Below are positions 53,314 through 63,477 of a DNA stretch of 64,000 bases, piece after piece. The position numbers and the translations under genes were made by a program. Origin of the DNA: UBA9300 sp964577305 (GTDB lineage Bacteria; Bacteroidota; Bacteroidia; Bacteroidales; VadinHA17); NCBI GenBank assembly GCA_964577305.1, contig CAZNYS010000008.1, forward strand, positions 1 through 64,000, read 5' to 3'. Each line of letters starts with the position of its first letter. The first letter of the stretch is position 1. Under the pieces are notes generated by a model that had not been told where the DNA came from, searched no databases, and saw only the letters and a list, made by a program, of their open reading frames with translations.

Positions 53314-53321
53314 AAAGGAGG
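53314..53321 (+). promoter_or_regulatory. Strong Shine-Dalgarno (AAAGGAGG) of the permease
   Basis: AAAGGAGG ends 7 nt before the ATG at 53329, which is ideal spacing. Such a strong site is unusual in Bacteroidota and hints at high or regulated translation, or at transfer. Confidence 0.7.
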
Positions 53322-53328
53322 ACAATAA

Positions 53329-54585
53329 ATGGAATACATAAGGGATTTTCTTAATGAGCTGTATTTCATAACAACAGAGATGGCTCCCTACCTTCTGCTG
53401 GGATTCTTCTTCGCTGGTATATTATATCTGCTTTTCCCAAAGAAACGGGTGCAGCAATATATGGGACGAAACAGGAATAGTGCCATTGTTAATGCAACCA
53501 TACTGGGTATTCCCCTACCCCTTTGCAGTTGTGGTGTGATACCAACCGGTTTATCATTTTACAGGAATGGTGCTTCCAGGGGCTCAACGGTGTCATTTCT
53601 TATTTCAACACCTCAGACCGGGATTGATTCAATACTGGTAACCTACTCCATGCTGGGACTTCCCTTCGCACTCATCAGGCCCTTCGTTGCCCTTGTAACT
53701 GGAATATCGGGAGGTTTCCTGACCAACAGGCTTACCAGGAAAGAAAAAGAAGAGCAGGTTATGGGAGCTTCTGATAACAACACCCTTCCTTCAGGTTTCT
53801 TTCCAAGGGTAAAAGCCATGTTCCGCTATTCTTTTGTTGAATTTCTGCAGGATATAATGGGATGGCTTATTATCGGGTTGCTGATAGCTGCGCTGATAGC
53901 TGTTTTTGTCCCTGACGATTTTTTTGCCGGCAGGGCAAGCAATGATATACTCGAAATGTTTGTAATACTTATTGCAGCCATACCTGTATATATCTGCGCC
54001 ACTGCCTCTGTTCCGATAGCTGCAGTATTAATGCTTAAAGGTCTGAGTCCGGGTGCTGCCCTTGTATTGCTTATGGCAGGTCCTGCAACAAATGCTGCAA
54101 CCATTACCATGATAGGTAAAGTGATGGGCAGGAAAAGCCTTGTCAGTTACCTGGTATCAATTATCTCAGGTGCAATAATTTTTGGATTCCTGATAAACAC
54201 CTTATTACCGGAAAGATGGTTTGTGCTGCCCCAGCAAATGATGTCACATGACCACGAGATGTTACCCGCATGGCTGAGCATAGGGTCTGCAGTAGTACTG
54301 GTATTATTAATAATCAATGGATATATGAAAAGATTTTTGGGAAGGAATAAAGATAAAACGACAGGTAAATCCCCGGTAACAGGGCCGGGTGTTATCACAA
54401 TGAATGTCAAAGGAATGACATGTAACCACTGCAGGCAGACCGTTGAGAATGCGACTGCCTCTGTTGATGGTGTTGAATCTGCGACAGCTGATCTAGCCAG
54501 GGGTAGTCTTTCTATCAGTGGTAAAGATTACGACCTTGAAAAGATTAAATCAAATATCCGGGCTGTAGGATACGAGGTCGAATGA
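53329..54585 (+). CDS. SO_0444-type heavy-metal efflux permease with C-terminal HMA domain
   Basis: Residues 1-~335 are a DUF318-type permease with about eight or nine membrane helices; the first conserved loop has LGIPLPLCSCGVIPTGLSFYRNGASRG and the second MAGPATNAATITMIGKVMGRKS. Residues ~350-418 are an HMA metal-binding domain with GMTCNHCRQT and IRAVGYEVE. The permease family (SO_0444/ArsP-like) exports metals or metalloids such as copper, zinc or arsenic; the HMA domain favours a soft metal (Cu, Zn, Hg). No metalloregulator such as ArsR is next to it. Preceded by a strong Shine-Dalgarno. Confidence 0.87.
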   Translation: MEYIRDFLNELYFITTEMAPYLLLGFFFAGILYLLFPKKRVQQYMGRNRNSAIVNATILGIPLPLCSCGVIPTGLSFYRNGASRGSTVSFLISTPQTGIDSILVTYSMLGLPFALIRPFVALVTGISGGFLTNRLTRKEKEEQVMGASDNNTLPSGFFPRVKAMFRYSFVEFLQDIMGWLIIGLLIAALIAVFVPDDFFAGRASNDILEMFVILIAAIPVYICATASVPIAAVLMLKGLSPGAALVLLMAGPATNAATITMIGKVMGRKSLVSYLVSIISGAIIFGFLINTLLPERWFVLPQQMMSHDHEMLPAWLSIGSAVVLVLLIINGYMKRFLGRNKDKTTGKSPVTGPGVITMNVKGMTCNHCRQTVENATASVDGVESATADLARGSLSISGKDYDLEKIKSNIRAVGYEVE

Positions 54586-54934
54586 TAGTTATGAATATCG
54601 AATAATGAATATCGAACGCTGAATGATGAAGAAGATGCTGGATGATTCTTGCTGAAATGGTCCTTGTAGTTTTCATATTTAATTTTATTCTACACAACTA
54701 CCTATCCTAACCCCTAGCTATGACCTTTATGGTTGTCAATCCTTCTCGATATTCGATATTCGATATTCACATCTTCGTTTCTTTGTACCCTGGGGAATAT
54801 AGTTGTTGGTATTTAAGTTATATAATAGAGATGAGTTATAAATAATATGAGTGTTTACAATATTCTGAGCTATGTAACTCTTGATTTACGGTCAAATATC
54901 GTAACTTGAATACATATATTGATTTAACCTTCTC
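54586..54934. other. Non-coding space with GAATATCGAA inverted repeats
   Basis: This 349-bp gap lacks any convincing reading frame. At the left are GAATATCGAA and GAATATCGAAC (54593-54617), and near the right is the near-reverse complement, three TCGATATTC-like copies (54746-54769). On both sides the element is followed by an AAGATG/CATCTT word, so a long hairpin with a ~130-base loop can form. I see no promoter matching TAnnTTTG for the downstream hydrolase. Confidence 0.6.
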
Positions 54935-55984
54935 ATGATTGCATTAAAAATTATTCTGATTACACTTGGTGTTCTTATAGCCATCATACTTTCTTACCTG
55001 ACAACTATAATATTCTTCCCGGTTCTGAAAATAAAGGACCAGGCTTTGGAAATAAGTAAAAATAATGGAAATGCAACTACTCCTCCCCCTGAATGCAGGT
55101 ATGATGTTACAATTAAATCTGAAGGTGTTAATCTAAGTGCCTGGCTCTATTTGCCTGAAAATATTTCAGGCACTCTGCCCTGCATAATTATGAGCAATGG
55201 CTTCGGTGGAACAAAAGATATGATTCTGGAGCAATATGCATTACGATTTGTAGGTGAAGGTTTTGCTGTAATAAATTATGATTATCGCCATTTTGGAGCT
55301 AGTGAAGGAACACCCCGTCAGAATTTTAATATGTTTAAACAGATTGAAGATCTTAAATCTGTAATATCATTTGCACGAAGACATAATGACATAGATGAGA
55401 AAAAAATTGCATTATGGGGTACCTCTGCTGCAGGAGGATATGGATTGATAATAGCCGCTGAAGACAAAGAGATTGCATGTGTTATAGCGCAGTGTCCGGC
55501 ACTCGACAGCAGGGAAGATGGTAAGCTGGCACTGGAAAGAGAAGGTCTGGGATTTTTTCTACGACTGTTTATGCATGCACAACGTGATAAGGGACGTTCA
55601 AGATTCAGGTTATCCCCACATATGGTACCTATAGTAGGCAAACCCGGCACAATGGCTTTTATCAGAGCACCTGGTGCATTTGAAGGTTATTCATCTTTGT
55701 CAAATAGAGGATTTATAAACAGAGTCTGTGCTCGTGCCTTATTGAACACTAACAATTATAACCCCATTAATTTCGCTGACAAGGTTGAATGCCCAGTACT
55801 TCTCTGTATTTGCAGGGATGATAATCTGGTATCAGAAAAATCATATAAAAGTACTGCAGATATCCTGGGAGATAAGTCAACAGTGATGGTTTATCCAATA
55901 GGTCATTTTGATATCTACAAAGGAGAAAATTTTGAAAAAGTTGTAAATGACCAGATAGATTTTCTGAAGCGAAATCTTTCATGA
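54935..55984 (+). CDS. Alpha/beta hydrolase, membrane-anchored
   Basis: A 349-residue protein with an N-terminal signal-anchor helix (IALKIILITLGVLIAIILSYLTTI). The alpha/beta hydrolase domain has the nucleophile Ser164 in LWGTSAAGGYG, an acidic residue in LLCICRDDNLVS, and a C-terminal His in VYPIGHFDIY. It resembles esterase or peptidase-like hydrolases that act on unknown esters or peptides. It is monocistronic with 349 bp of upstream non-coding sequence and is flanked downstream by the convergent S9 peptidase gene. Confidence 0.85.
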   Translation: MIALKIILITLGVLIAIILSYLTTIIFFPVLKIKDQALEISKNNGNATTPPPECRYDVTIKSEGVNLSAWLYLPENISGTLPCIIMSNGFGGTKDMILEQYALRFVGEGFAVINYDYRHFGASEGTPRQNFNMFKQIEDLKSVISFARRHNDIDEKKIALWGTSAAGGYGLIIAAEDKEIACVIAQCPALDSREDGKLALEREGLGFFLRLFMHAQRDKGRSRFRLSPHMVPIVGKPGTMAFIRAPGAFEGYSSLSNRGFINRVCARALLNTNNYNPINFADKVECPVLLCICRDDNLVSEKSYKSTADILGDKSTVMVYPIGHFDIYKGENFEKVVNDQIDFLKRNLS

Positions 55985-56097
55985 GTTAATCATTAGATGT
56001 ATCTTTTGCCTGATTAAGATTTAAGCCCAGCATTTGAAGTACCTATTTTGAACCAATGCCCCCCTACACAAATACTAAAATCTTAAATCGTTGATCT

Positions 56098-58356
56098 TCA
56101 ATCTTCAATCATCCGGGCTCCCGGTTCAAGATTTTCAAGCCAGAATTTTTCCATCGTTTCCCATACATGGTATGATGTGTTTTCCCTTTCATATATACCA
56201 TGCGATCTCATGGGATATATCATCTGGTCAAATAATTTGTTATGTTTTATCAACTCATTGGTAAGCATTTCAGAACTCTGGTAGTGAACATTATCATCGG
56301 CAGTACCATGCATTATCAGGAGTTTACCCTGCAGGTTATGTGCATGCGTTATCGGTGAACCATCCCTGTATCCTTCGGGATTATCCTGCGGAGTACTCAT
56401 ATATCTCTCCTGGTATATTGTATCATAGTTTTTCTGATCTGAAACGAAAGCTACTGCTATTCCTGTCTTATACAGTTCAGGGTACCTGAACATACAGTTA
56501 AGTGTCATCTGTCCACCTCCACTCCAGCCATAGATTCCTATCCTCGAACCATCAACGAAGGGATAGGTATCAATCACTTTCCTAACAGCTGCAGCATGGT
56601 CCTTTGGAGCCACTATACCAATTTTCCTGTAAATAATTTTGCGCCATTCCCTGCCCCTTGGTGACCTTGTTCCCCTGGGATCAATACTCAGAATAAGGTA
56701 ACCATGCTGTGCCATATACTGATGCCACAGGTCGCCTCCTCCCCAGCTATTCTGCACAGTAGCACCTGCGGGTTCACCATAGATATATATTATCACCGGG
56801 TATTTCTTTGAAGGATCAAAATCGCGTGGCTTTATCATCCATGCATCCAGTTCAACCTCACCTATATCTACCCTAAAAAATTCCTTGGGATTCAAACCCA
56901 GCTTATCGTATCGGTCTTTAGCTTTCTGGTTGCTTACGAGCAGACGGGCTTCTTTATGCCCTGGAAGGCTCACAAGTGATATACGCGGAGGTGTAACAAC
57001 GTTCTGATATGTATGAATAGCCCATCGGGCATCTGCCGACACCTGGTATGAATGCTGACCCGGCATATTATCCGGAGTAACCTTTTCGGCTTTTCCACTG
57101 CCATCCAATCTGCTCCTGTACAGATAACGGTCAACAGGTTTATCAGGTGAAGCAATATAATACACATACCCTCCAACAGGATCAATACAGCTTATATTAA
57201 TAACATCAAAGTCACCCTTTGTAATAAGTTCCATCTGTTTTCCATCCCTTGACACTTTATAAAGGTGCAGCCATCCGTCGCGTTCACTTGACCAGGTAAA
57301 ATACTGCTCATTATCAAGCCAGATAATATTATCATGGATATCGAGGAAAGCCTCGTCCCTTTCGGTAAGGATATTTGTCAGCTCCATGGTATTAATATCA
57401 CCAACCCATACAATATTGGTATTCTGTTTACGGTTAAGCTGCTGTATCATCACTTCATCCGAACCCGGGATAAAATCCATTCTTGCCAGGTAATTATTAC
57501 GTGGGTCACCCGGTATATCAAACCACCTGGTTTCACCACTGACTGAAGGTATTACCCCAATTTTCACTGCTGAATTGATCGTTCCGGCCTTGGGATATGG
57601 CAGAGGTATTGGAACAGAATACACCGAATCAACATTGTTTATCAAATAGAAAACACCAGTTCCTTCGGTATCTGTCTGCCAGTAAGCTATATTTTCTCCG
57701 TCCGGGCTCCACCTGAAACCATCCCTGCAGTCCAGCTCCTCTTCATATACCCAGTCGAAGGTTCCATTGATAATATTTTCTCCCCCGTCAAATGTAATCT
57801 GGTTTATATTGCCTGTCGACAAATCCTCGACATAGATATTTTGTTTACTAACATAAGCAACCCGGGTCGCATCAGGTGAAAACTTGGCAAACATCATTGT
57901 CGTCCTTTCAACCTCCTTTCCCAGTTGCTGCAATTTACCATCTTCAATGTTTAGCACCCAGTAATCTCCCCTGGTATTATATCTCCATACCCTTCTCGTA
58001 TTAGAAAAGATTAATAGTTTACTGTTATCATCCGACCAGGTGTAATCATTTATGCGTAAAGGTTCGGATTCTCCTTCAGGTATAAGCTGAGCCGATGAGA
58101 TTAATACATAGCGCTTACCTGTCCTGGCATCGTACATGACTATATCAGGCGCACCTGTTTCATTATTAAGCTCAAGCGTAGAATATCCTTCAGAGTCTTT
58201 CATCCATCTGACAGGACCATATCTTTCCTGGGTGTATACTCCATCCCTGAAAATATCTTCAAGTTTGAGCTCATTCTTATCCTGAGCATCCAATAAACCT
58301 GTGATAATGAATAAAAAAGGCAGTAATAGGAAGCCTCGTAAATAATAATTCTTCAT
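56098..58356 (-). CDS. Dipeptidyl-peptidase IV-like serine peptidase (family S9)
   Basis: A 752-residue exo-peptidase with a signal peptide (MKNYYLRGFLLLPFLFIITGLLDAQ), an N-terminal beta-propeller (to about residue 490) and a C-terminal alpha/beta hydrolase. The catalytic triad is visible: Ser612 in YGWSGGGQMTL, Asp687 in GTADDNVHYQSS and His719 in MRSHGIYE. The double-Glu motif (EELD in FDWVYEEELD) that binds the substrate N-terminus in DPP IV is also present. It cleaves X-Pro or X-Ala dipeptides from the N-terminus of peptides. It follows the GH78 gene by 39 bp on the same strand. Confidence 0.93.
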   Translation of the reverse strand: MKNYYLRGFLLLPFLFIITGLLDAQDKNELKLEDIFRDGVYTQERYGPVRWMKDSEGYSTLELNNETGAPDIVMYDARTGKRYVLISSAQLIPEGESEPLRINDYTWSDDNSKLLIFSNTRRVWRYNTRGDYWVLNIEDGKLQQLGKEVERTTMMFAKFSPDATRVAYVSKQNIYVEDLSTGNINQITFDGGENIINGTFDWVYEEELDCRDGFRWSPDGENIAYWQTDTEGTGVFYLINNVDSVYSVPIPLPYPKAGTINSAVKIGVIPSVSGETRWFDIPGDPRNNYLARMDFIPGSDEVMIQQLNRKQNTNIVWVGDINTMELTNILTERDEAFLDIHDNIIWLDNEQYFTWSSERDGWLHLYKVSRDGKQMELITKGDFDVINISCIDPVGGYVYYIASPDKPVDRYLYRSRLDGSGKAEKVTPDNMPGQHSYQVSADARWAIHTYQNVVTPPRISLVSLPGHKEARLLVSNQKAKDRYDKLGLNPKEFFRVDIGEVELDAWMIKPRDFDPSKKYPVIIYIYGEPAGATVQNSWGGGDLWHQYMAQHGYLILSIDPRGTRSPRGREWRKIIYRKIGIVAPKDHAAAVRKVIDTYPFVDGSRIGIYGWSGGGQMTLNCMFRYPELYKTGIAVAFVSDQKNYDTIYQERYMSTPQDNPEGYRDGSPITHAHNLQGKLLIMHGTADDNVHYQSSEMLTNELIKHNKLFDQMIYPMRSHGIYERENTSYHVWETMEKFWLENLEPGARMIED

Positions 58357-58395
58357 TTTTGTATTTTTTTGATTATATATACCCTGATATTTCTT

Positions 58396-60801
58396 TTAAA
58401 GTTTGAACAAAATTTCATATTGCCCACCTGATAATTCTAAATTACTATATTGTTCTGATAAATTAATATCTTTTGTTTTCTTATTAGTCACATCATATAT
58501 CCTGATTTCAGTATTTACATATTGAGGAAGTATAACAGCACCTATACATCCATCAGGGATATGGACGTAATAAACATACTCCTTTTCACTCCTTTTTTTC
58601 CAGTTTGAGATAATTTCTCCGTAGTTGGTCATGTAGCTACAATTAACATATTTGAGACTATCAGGAAATTTTGGAGATAGTACGAATCTACTGAAACCCG
58701 GGTAAGCCGGATCAGGATTGATCCCTGCCAGGTATTTGTAAAACCATTCAGAAACACTTCCAAACATAGGATGACAGTTTGAGTAGGTATTATCACTTTC
58801 TTTCCAGGTTTCCCATATAGTATTTGCACCGTTTTTTATCATAAATCCCCAGCCCGGATAGTCAGTGCTGTTAACCACATCATAAGCAAAAGAGGTTTTC
58901 CCGGTTTTTGACAAAGCTGATAGTATATATTTTGTTCCAAATATACCAGTGGTAAAGTGCCCGTCAGCTTTTTTAATATAGTATTCCAGACTATCCGAAA
59001 CTTCTTCTACATTATCCTGTGGAATAAGATCATAATAAAGCAGAACCGAATACAGAACCTGCTTATTATCAACATCATATCTGGGATATAACCAGAAGTC
59101 ATTTATTAATAGTTCTGATAGCTTTGATTCCAGTGCAGTAAATCTTCTAATACCCTGTTTATCATTCATTAAGGCGGCAAATTCTTTCATTATTCCTGCA
59201 CATTGCAGGTAATGAGCCGTACCGGTTAGTTCAACCGGTACACTTTCCAGTGATTCATGATCACTCAAACCAGAACTTACTATGCCATCAGGATGCAATC
59301 TGGCGACCTTATCCATCCAGCCAACATCAAGATCATATAATTCCTTCACTATATCTGTATCATTATAATAAAGATACAGATAGTACTGTGTTATCAGGAA
59401 TGCAGATTCCCAGCTCAGGCCGCAATATTTAATGCCTACATATGGTGCGGTGTCCACAAAAATCGAGTCATTGATGGCATCAATCCAGTCATAGACTGTT
59501 TTACTGTAGAAATCCTTCATATCAAAATTATAAATAAAGGCTTCACTGGTGGCATTCAGATCACCACCGTAGCCAAATTTCTCACGGGCCGGACAATCTG
59601 ATTGTACACTTATCAGGTTAGCCCTGAATGTACGTACAGAAGCATCCTGTATTGAATCAATCAGACCTGAGGAGCAGCTGAAACTGTTAGTATGCAGATC
59701 TGTACTAAAGAAAAGACCCCGGATATCTGACAGCTCAGGTTTGTAATTCAGACCCTTTATTTCCATATATCGATAGGTATGGTAAGTAAATTCAGGGGAG
59801 AAATACATTATTGAGTCTTTGCCAAATATATAAGTATCTGTTTGCCATGCAATATCGGGAGCACCGGGACCTCCCACACCTGCCCTCTTTATCTGACCGC
59901 ATACAGTAGTCATAGGGTTAAGTTCACCCGATTCATATATTCTTTCACCAAAACGGAAAACTACAGAGTCCCCTGATTTGCCCTTCAACATAATTTTATA
60001 AACACCGGTGAAATTAACCCCCAAATCTACTATCCATTTATTATCTGCAAGGCCATATATATCTACAGGGATTATTGTATCTATGACAGCTACAGGAGGG
60101 AAAAATTGTTTTTGTAACTGCCCTCCTGGCCCTGAGTAAATTACAGCCTTACTCCAGTGATTATCTTTGAATCCGGTTTCTTTCCATCCAGGCTCTTTAT
60201 ACGATGCATTATAAACTACTCCAAGATAAACATCATTCCTCATTACCGGCCCGTAAGAGAATTTCCATGAATTGTCAGTAATTACCTCCTGAACTGTCCC
60301 ATCGCCATATTCAATGCTTAATTTTGCTATAAAACCAGGTTTCCCAACTGTAAGATTATCTCTCAGATTCAGGTGTCCCCACATTTTAAGGGGCAATGGG
60401 TTATAGAAACCATTTCCTAGGCACACACTGATGCAATTCAGCCCTTTTATAAGGCTTTCAGTAATATCATATTCTGAATAATACACTCGCTTGCTGAAAT
60501 CAGTCCATGCCGGGCTCAAAATATTGTCTTTTGAATAAACGCCATTTATAAAGAATCTGAAGTAGCCTGCTGCTGAAATAAAGAGTCTGGCACTTTCTAT
60601 ATCTTCCTTTACCAGGTATTCTTTTCTGAATAAGGGTGCCTGATAATTACTGTAGAACAAACTGTCATGCTCTGGTAAAGGAATCGTATCCTGTATCCAG
60701 AAAGCATTTTCCAGGTCATGCTGAATTTTTCTATCATCACAACTATCGAACAGGACTATCAGGAAGGCCAGGAACAATAAAGTATTAACAGAATGCTTCA
60801 T
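58396..60801 (-). CDS. Alpha-L-rhamnosidase-like lipoprotein (GH78)
   Basis: An 801-residue protein with a lipoprotein signal (LFLAFLIVLFDSCDDR). An N-terminal carbohydrate-binding jelly-roll (from about AFWIQD, with RLFISAAGYFRFFINGVYS) leads to the GH78 (alpha/alpha)6 barrel, where DCPAREKFGYGGDLNATSE (about residues 395-415) matches the family active-site signature, with a probable general-acid Glu. A C-terminal beta-sandwich ends in GGQYEILFKL. It is expected to remove alpha-L-rhamnose from plant polysaccharides or glycosides. The GH95 gene lies 8 bp upstream, so the two form a pair. Confidence 0.87.
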   Translation of the reverse strand: MKHSVNTLLFLAFLIVLFDSCDDRKIQHDLENAFWIQDTIPLPEHDSLFYSNYQAPLFRKEYLVKEDIESARLFISAAGYFRFFINGVYSKDNILSPAWTDFSKRVYYSEYDITESLIKGLNCISVCLGNGFYNPLPLKMWGHLNLRDNLTVGKPGFIAKLSIEYGDGTVQEVITDNSWKFSYGPVMRNDVYLGVVYNASYKEPGWKETGFKDNHWSKAVIYSGPGGQLQKQFFPPVAVIDTIIPVDIYGLADNKWIVDLGVNFTGVYKIMLKGKSGDSVVFRFGERIYESGELNPMTTVCGQIKRAGVGGPGAPDIAWQTDTYIFGKDSIMYFSPEFTYHTYRYMEIKGLNYKPELSDIRGLFFSTDLHTNSFSCSSGLIDSIQDASVRTFRANLISVQSDCPAREKFGYGGDLNATSEAFIYNFDMKDFYSKTVYDWIDAINDSIFVDTAPYVGIKYCGLSWESAFLITQYYLYLYYNDTDIVKELYDLDVGWMDKVARLHPDGIVSSGLSDHESLESVPVELTGTAHYLQCAGIMKEFAALMNDKQGIRRFTALESKLSELLINDFWLYPRYDVDNKQVLYSVLLYYDLIPQDNVEEVSDSLEYYIKKADGHFTTGIFGTKYILSALSKTGKTSFAYDVVNSTDYPGWGFMIKNGANTIWETWKESDNTYSNCHPMFGSVSEWFYKYLAGINPDPAYPGFSRFVLSPKFPDSLKYVNCSYMTNYGEIISNWKKRSEKEYVYYVHIPDGCIGAVILPQYVNTEIRIYDVTNKKTKDINLSEQYSNLELSGGQYEILFKL

Positions 60802-60809
60802 ATTTTATT

Positions 60810-63236
60810 TTAATCAATATCAATATTATACACGGCTCCTGCTTTGGTTTCAAATTCAAATATTCCGGCTTCGATTTCTTTTTTCCGCACCCTTTTCCCG
60901 TATGTAAATATTCTGCAATCTGAGCCAATATTTATCCTGCAATTTTCACCTGCCTTTGATATAATCTCCAGATCTGTCAGTTTATTATTTTTCCATTCAA
61001 GAGATAGTTCAAAACCTCCCCTGGCGCAAACACCACTGAATTTACCATTATCCCATTCATCAGGCAAAGCCGGCAACAGGTCAATTACTCCTTCATGAGA
61101 TTGCACCAGCATTTCAGTAATCCCTGCAGTTACGCCCATTGTACCATCTATCTGCAATGGCGTATAACATTTGGCAAAAAGCTGAGGGTATGCCTGTTCC
61201 TTAATATATCCTTTGAAGATTTTATTTGCCCTGTTACCATCATATAATCGTGCCCACAGGGCCATTTTCCAACCTCTTGAAAAGCCTGTTCCGCCATCAC
61301 CTCTCTGCTCAAGAACTTCCTTGCAGGCATCAATAAGTCCGGGAGTTTTCTTTACTGATATAACATTACCCGGATACAGACCGTACATATGAGAAAAATG
61401 CCTGTGTTTTTCTTCAAGCTGTGCATAATCCTCTGTCCATTCCTGCAATGAGCCGTCTGATCCCACCATCGCGGGTACCAGTCTTTCCCTGGCCTGTTTA
61501 ACTTTAACCGCAAATTCGTGGTCGAGGTCAAGCAGGTAAGCAGCCTCAGTATAATATCCGAAAAGGTCGGTTAATATCTGCATGTCAATTGAAGAGCCGT
61601 AACAAATAGTTGTGAAATAATACATACCGGTAACTTCATCATAGAAGTACCTGTATCCCGGTCCGTCAGGTGGATTTTCCGGGGAATTTGAGGGATTAGT
61701 TACAAGCCATTTACCATTTGGATGCTCAACCAGGAAATCCATAAAGAATTCAACAGAGCCTTTAATCACAGGGTACACATCCCTGAGATAATCCATATCC
61801 ATGGTATATAAATAGTGTTCCCATAAATGTGTTGTAAGCCAGGCACCACCGGTAGTGAAAGTTCCCCATGCTGGCCCGTCCATAGGGGCTGCTACCCTCC
61901 AGATATCGGTATTCTGGTGAAAAACCCAGCCCCCGGCACCATAATGTTCCCTGGCAACTTGTGAACCCTGGTCAGTGAGTTCTTTAACCATTGTAATAAG
62001 TGGCTCGGCACATTCAGAAAGATTACCTGACTCTACAGGCCAGTAATTCATTTCAGTGTTAATATTGGTAGTATACTTTGAGTCCCATGAAGGATTCATA
62101 TCTTCATTCCATATACCCTGGAGGTTTGCTGCCTCTGTTCCCTGACGGGAAGAGGATATTAAAACGTAACGGCCAAAATTATAACATAGTGCTGCCAGGT
62201 CAGGATCAGAATTATTCTCAAATACTTGCATCCGCTTATCTGTTGGAAGATATGAATTGTCTGTTTCAGGCAGCTCAAGCTTTACCCTGTCAAAAAGTGT
62301 CCTGTAATCATTAACTGCAGAAGTCTTAAGATCATTATAGGATTTACCAATGATATTTTCAATATACTCCTCAGCTCTTCTGATTTGATCGGCACTTACA
62401 TCATTATAACTGACAAAATTGGTAGCTGCCACAAGGCATAAGGTAACAGCATCTGCATTATCCACTATCAGCTGTGTCCCATCAACTTTCATTTCACCAC
62501 CCTCGTTAAATGCCTTTAACTGCACACGGTACATGATCTTTCCTTCCACACCAAGGTAATCAGCTGATTTACCATTAACCATTAAACCATCGTCACCCAC
62601 TGCATCCATCCTGAAATAATCAGTGGCATAATTGGAATGAGCCATGTTCCTGACGCCTCTGAGCTCAGCTTTGAAACTGATCTTATTTTTTCTATCGGCA
62701 CTTAGCCTGATAATAATAGCCTGGCCAGGAGATGAAGAAAAAACCTCTCTCTTATATAAAATGCCGCCAGCACTGTACTCAACATGCACTATACCTGTTT
62801 TGAGATCAAGCCATCTTTTGTAGTCCGTAATTTCACTCTCATTATCAAAAAATATATGGAGATTAGCTGTTGACTGGTATTTCTGTTGTTCAACCGGGTA
62901 TCCCATCAGGTAACGTCCAAACAGTTTATGTGCTTTCAATGGTTCTCCATTAAAGATATATTCCTGTATCACAGGTAAAACTTTATATCCTCCTTCAACA
63001 ACTGTTGAATAAGGGCCACCCGACCAGTATGTCTCTTCATTTATCTGGATTCTTTCCTCATCATATTTGCCAAATATCATAGCTCCCAGTCTGCCGTTTC
63101 CCACAGGCAGAGCTTCTTCCCATTCCTTTGCCGGCTGCTCATACCATAAAGTATAGGATGGATCAAAAACCCTATCCTGGGAATAGGCAATGGATTGAAT
63201 ACATACGAACAGAAAAAAAACAGCAGCTCCTCTCAT
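60810..63236 (-). CDS. Alpha-L-fucosidase-type glycoside hydrolase family 95
   Basis: A signal peptide (MRGAAVFFLFVCIQSIAYSQ) leads the family start WYEQPAKEWEEALPVGNGRLG and INEETYWSGGP. The catalytic (alpha/alpha)6 domain has NTEMNYWPVESGN (the Asn pair that takes part in catalysis in Bifidobacterium AfcA), LQEWTEDYAQ (the presumptive acid Glu) and a later FSHMYGLYPG segment. At 808 residues it is the standard Bacteroidota form. The substrate may be alpha-1,2-fucosides or alpha-L-galactosides. No SusC/SusD genes flank it in the window. Confidence 0.92.
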   Translation of the reverse strand: MRGAAVFFLFVCIQSIAYSQDRVFDPSYTLWYEQPAKEWEEALPVGNGRLGAMIFGKYDEERIQINEETYWSGGPYSTVVEGGYKVLPVIQEYIFNGEPLKAHKLFGRYLMGYPVEQQKYQSTANLHIFFDNESEITDYKRWLDLKTGIVHVEYSAGGILYKREVFSSSPGQAIIIRLSADRKNKISFKAELRGVRNMAHSNYATDYFRMDAVGDDGLMVNGKSADYLGVEGKIMYRVQLKAFNEGGEMKVDGTQLIVDNADAVTLCLVAATNFVSYNDVSADQIRRAEEYIENIIGKSYNDLKTSAVNDYRTLFDRVKLELPETDNSYLPTDKRMQVFENNSDPDLAALCYNFGRYVLISSSRQGTEAANLQGIWNEDMNPSWDSKYTTNINTEMNYWPVESGNLSECAEPLITMVKELTDQGSQVAREHYGAGGWVFHQNTDIWRVAAPMDGPAWGTFTTGGAWLTTHLWEHYLYTMDMDYLRDVYPVIKGSVEFFMDFLVEHPNGKWLVTNPSNSPENPPDGPGYRYFYDEVTGMYYFTTICYGSSIDMQILTDLFGYYTEAAYLLDLDHEFAVKVKQARERLVPAMVGSDGSLQEWTEDYAQLEEKHRHFSHMYGLYPGNVISVKKTPGLIDACKEVLEQRGDGGTGFSRGWKMALWARLYDGNRANKIFKGYIKEQAYPQLFAKCYTPLQIDGTMGVTAGITEMLVQSHEGVIDLLPALPDEWDNGKFSGVCARGGFELSLEWKNNKLTDLEIISKAGENCRINIGSDCRIFTYGKRVRKKEIEAGIFEFETKAGAVYNIDID

Positions 63237-63422
63237 GATCCGGTTTTTTTAGTGATTCTGGATTTTTATTTAATAACAAAGTAACATTAATTATTAGAAA
63301 TCGGTCCTTCTCAACATGAAAAGAAATAAGAACTACAATTTAAATATATTTTCAAGACTCACATATTGATATCCAGCACTTTAACAATAGACCCGAAATA
63401 TCAATTTTTCACATTTTTTTTG

Positions 63423-63430
63423 TATATTTG
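63423..63430 (+). promoter_or_regulatory. Probable -7 element (TATATTTG) for ppdK
   Basis: Exact TAnnTTTG match 47 nt upstream of the ppdK ATG. The -33 site is a T-rich stretch without TTG. The rest of the 241-bp divergent space shows nothing recognisable. Confidence 0.5.
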
Positions 63431-63477
63431 CGACTTGAATTTTTTAGAAGAATAATTAATATAAAAAAATAGAATCA

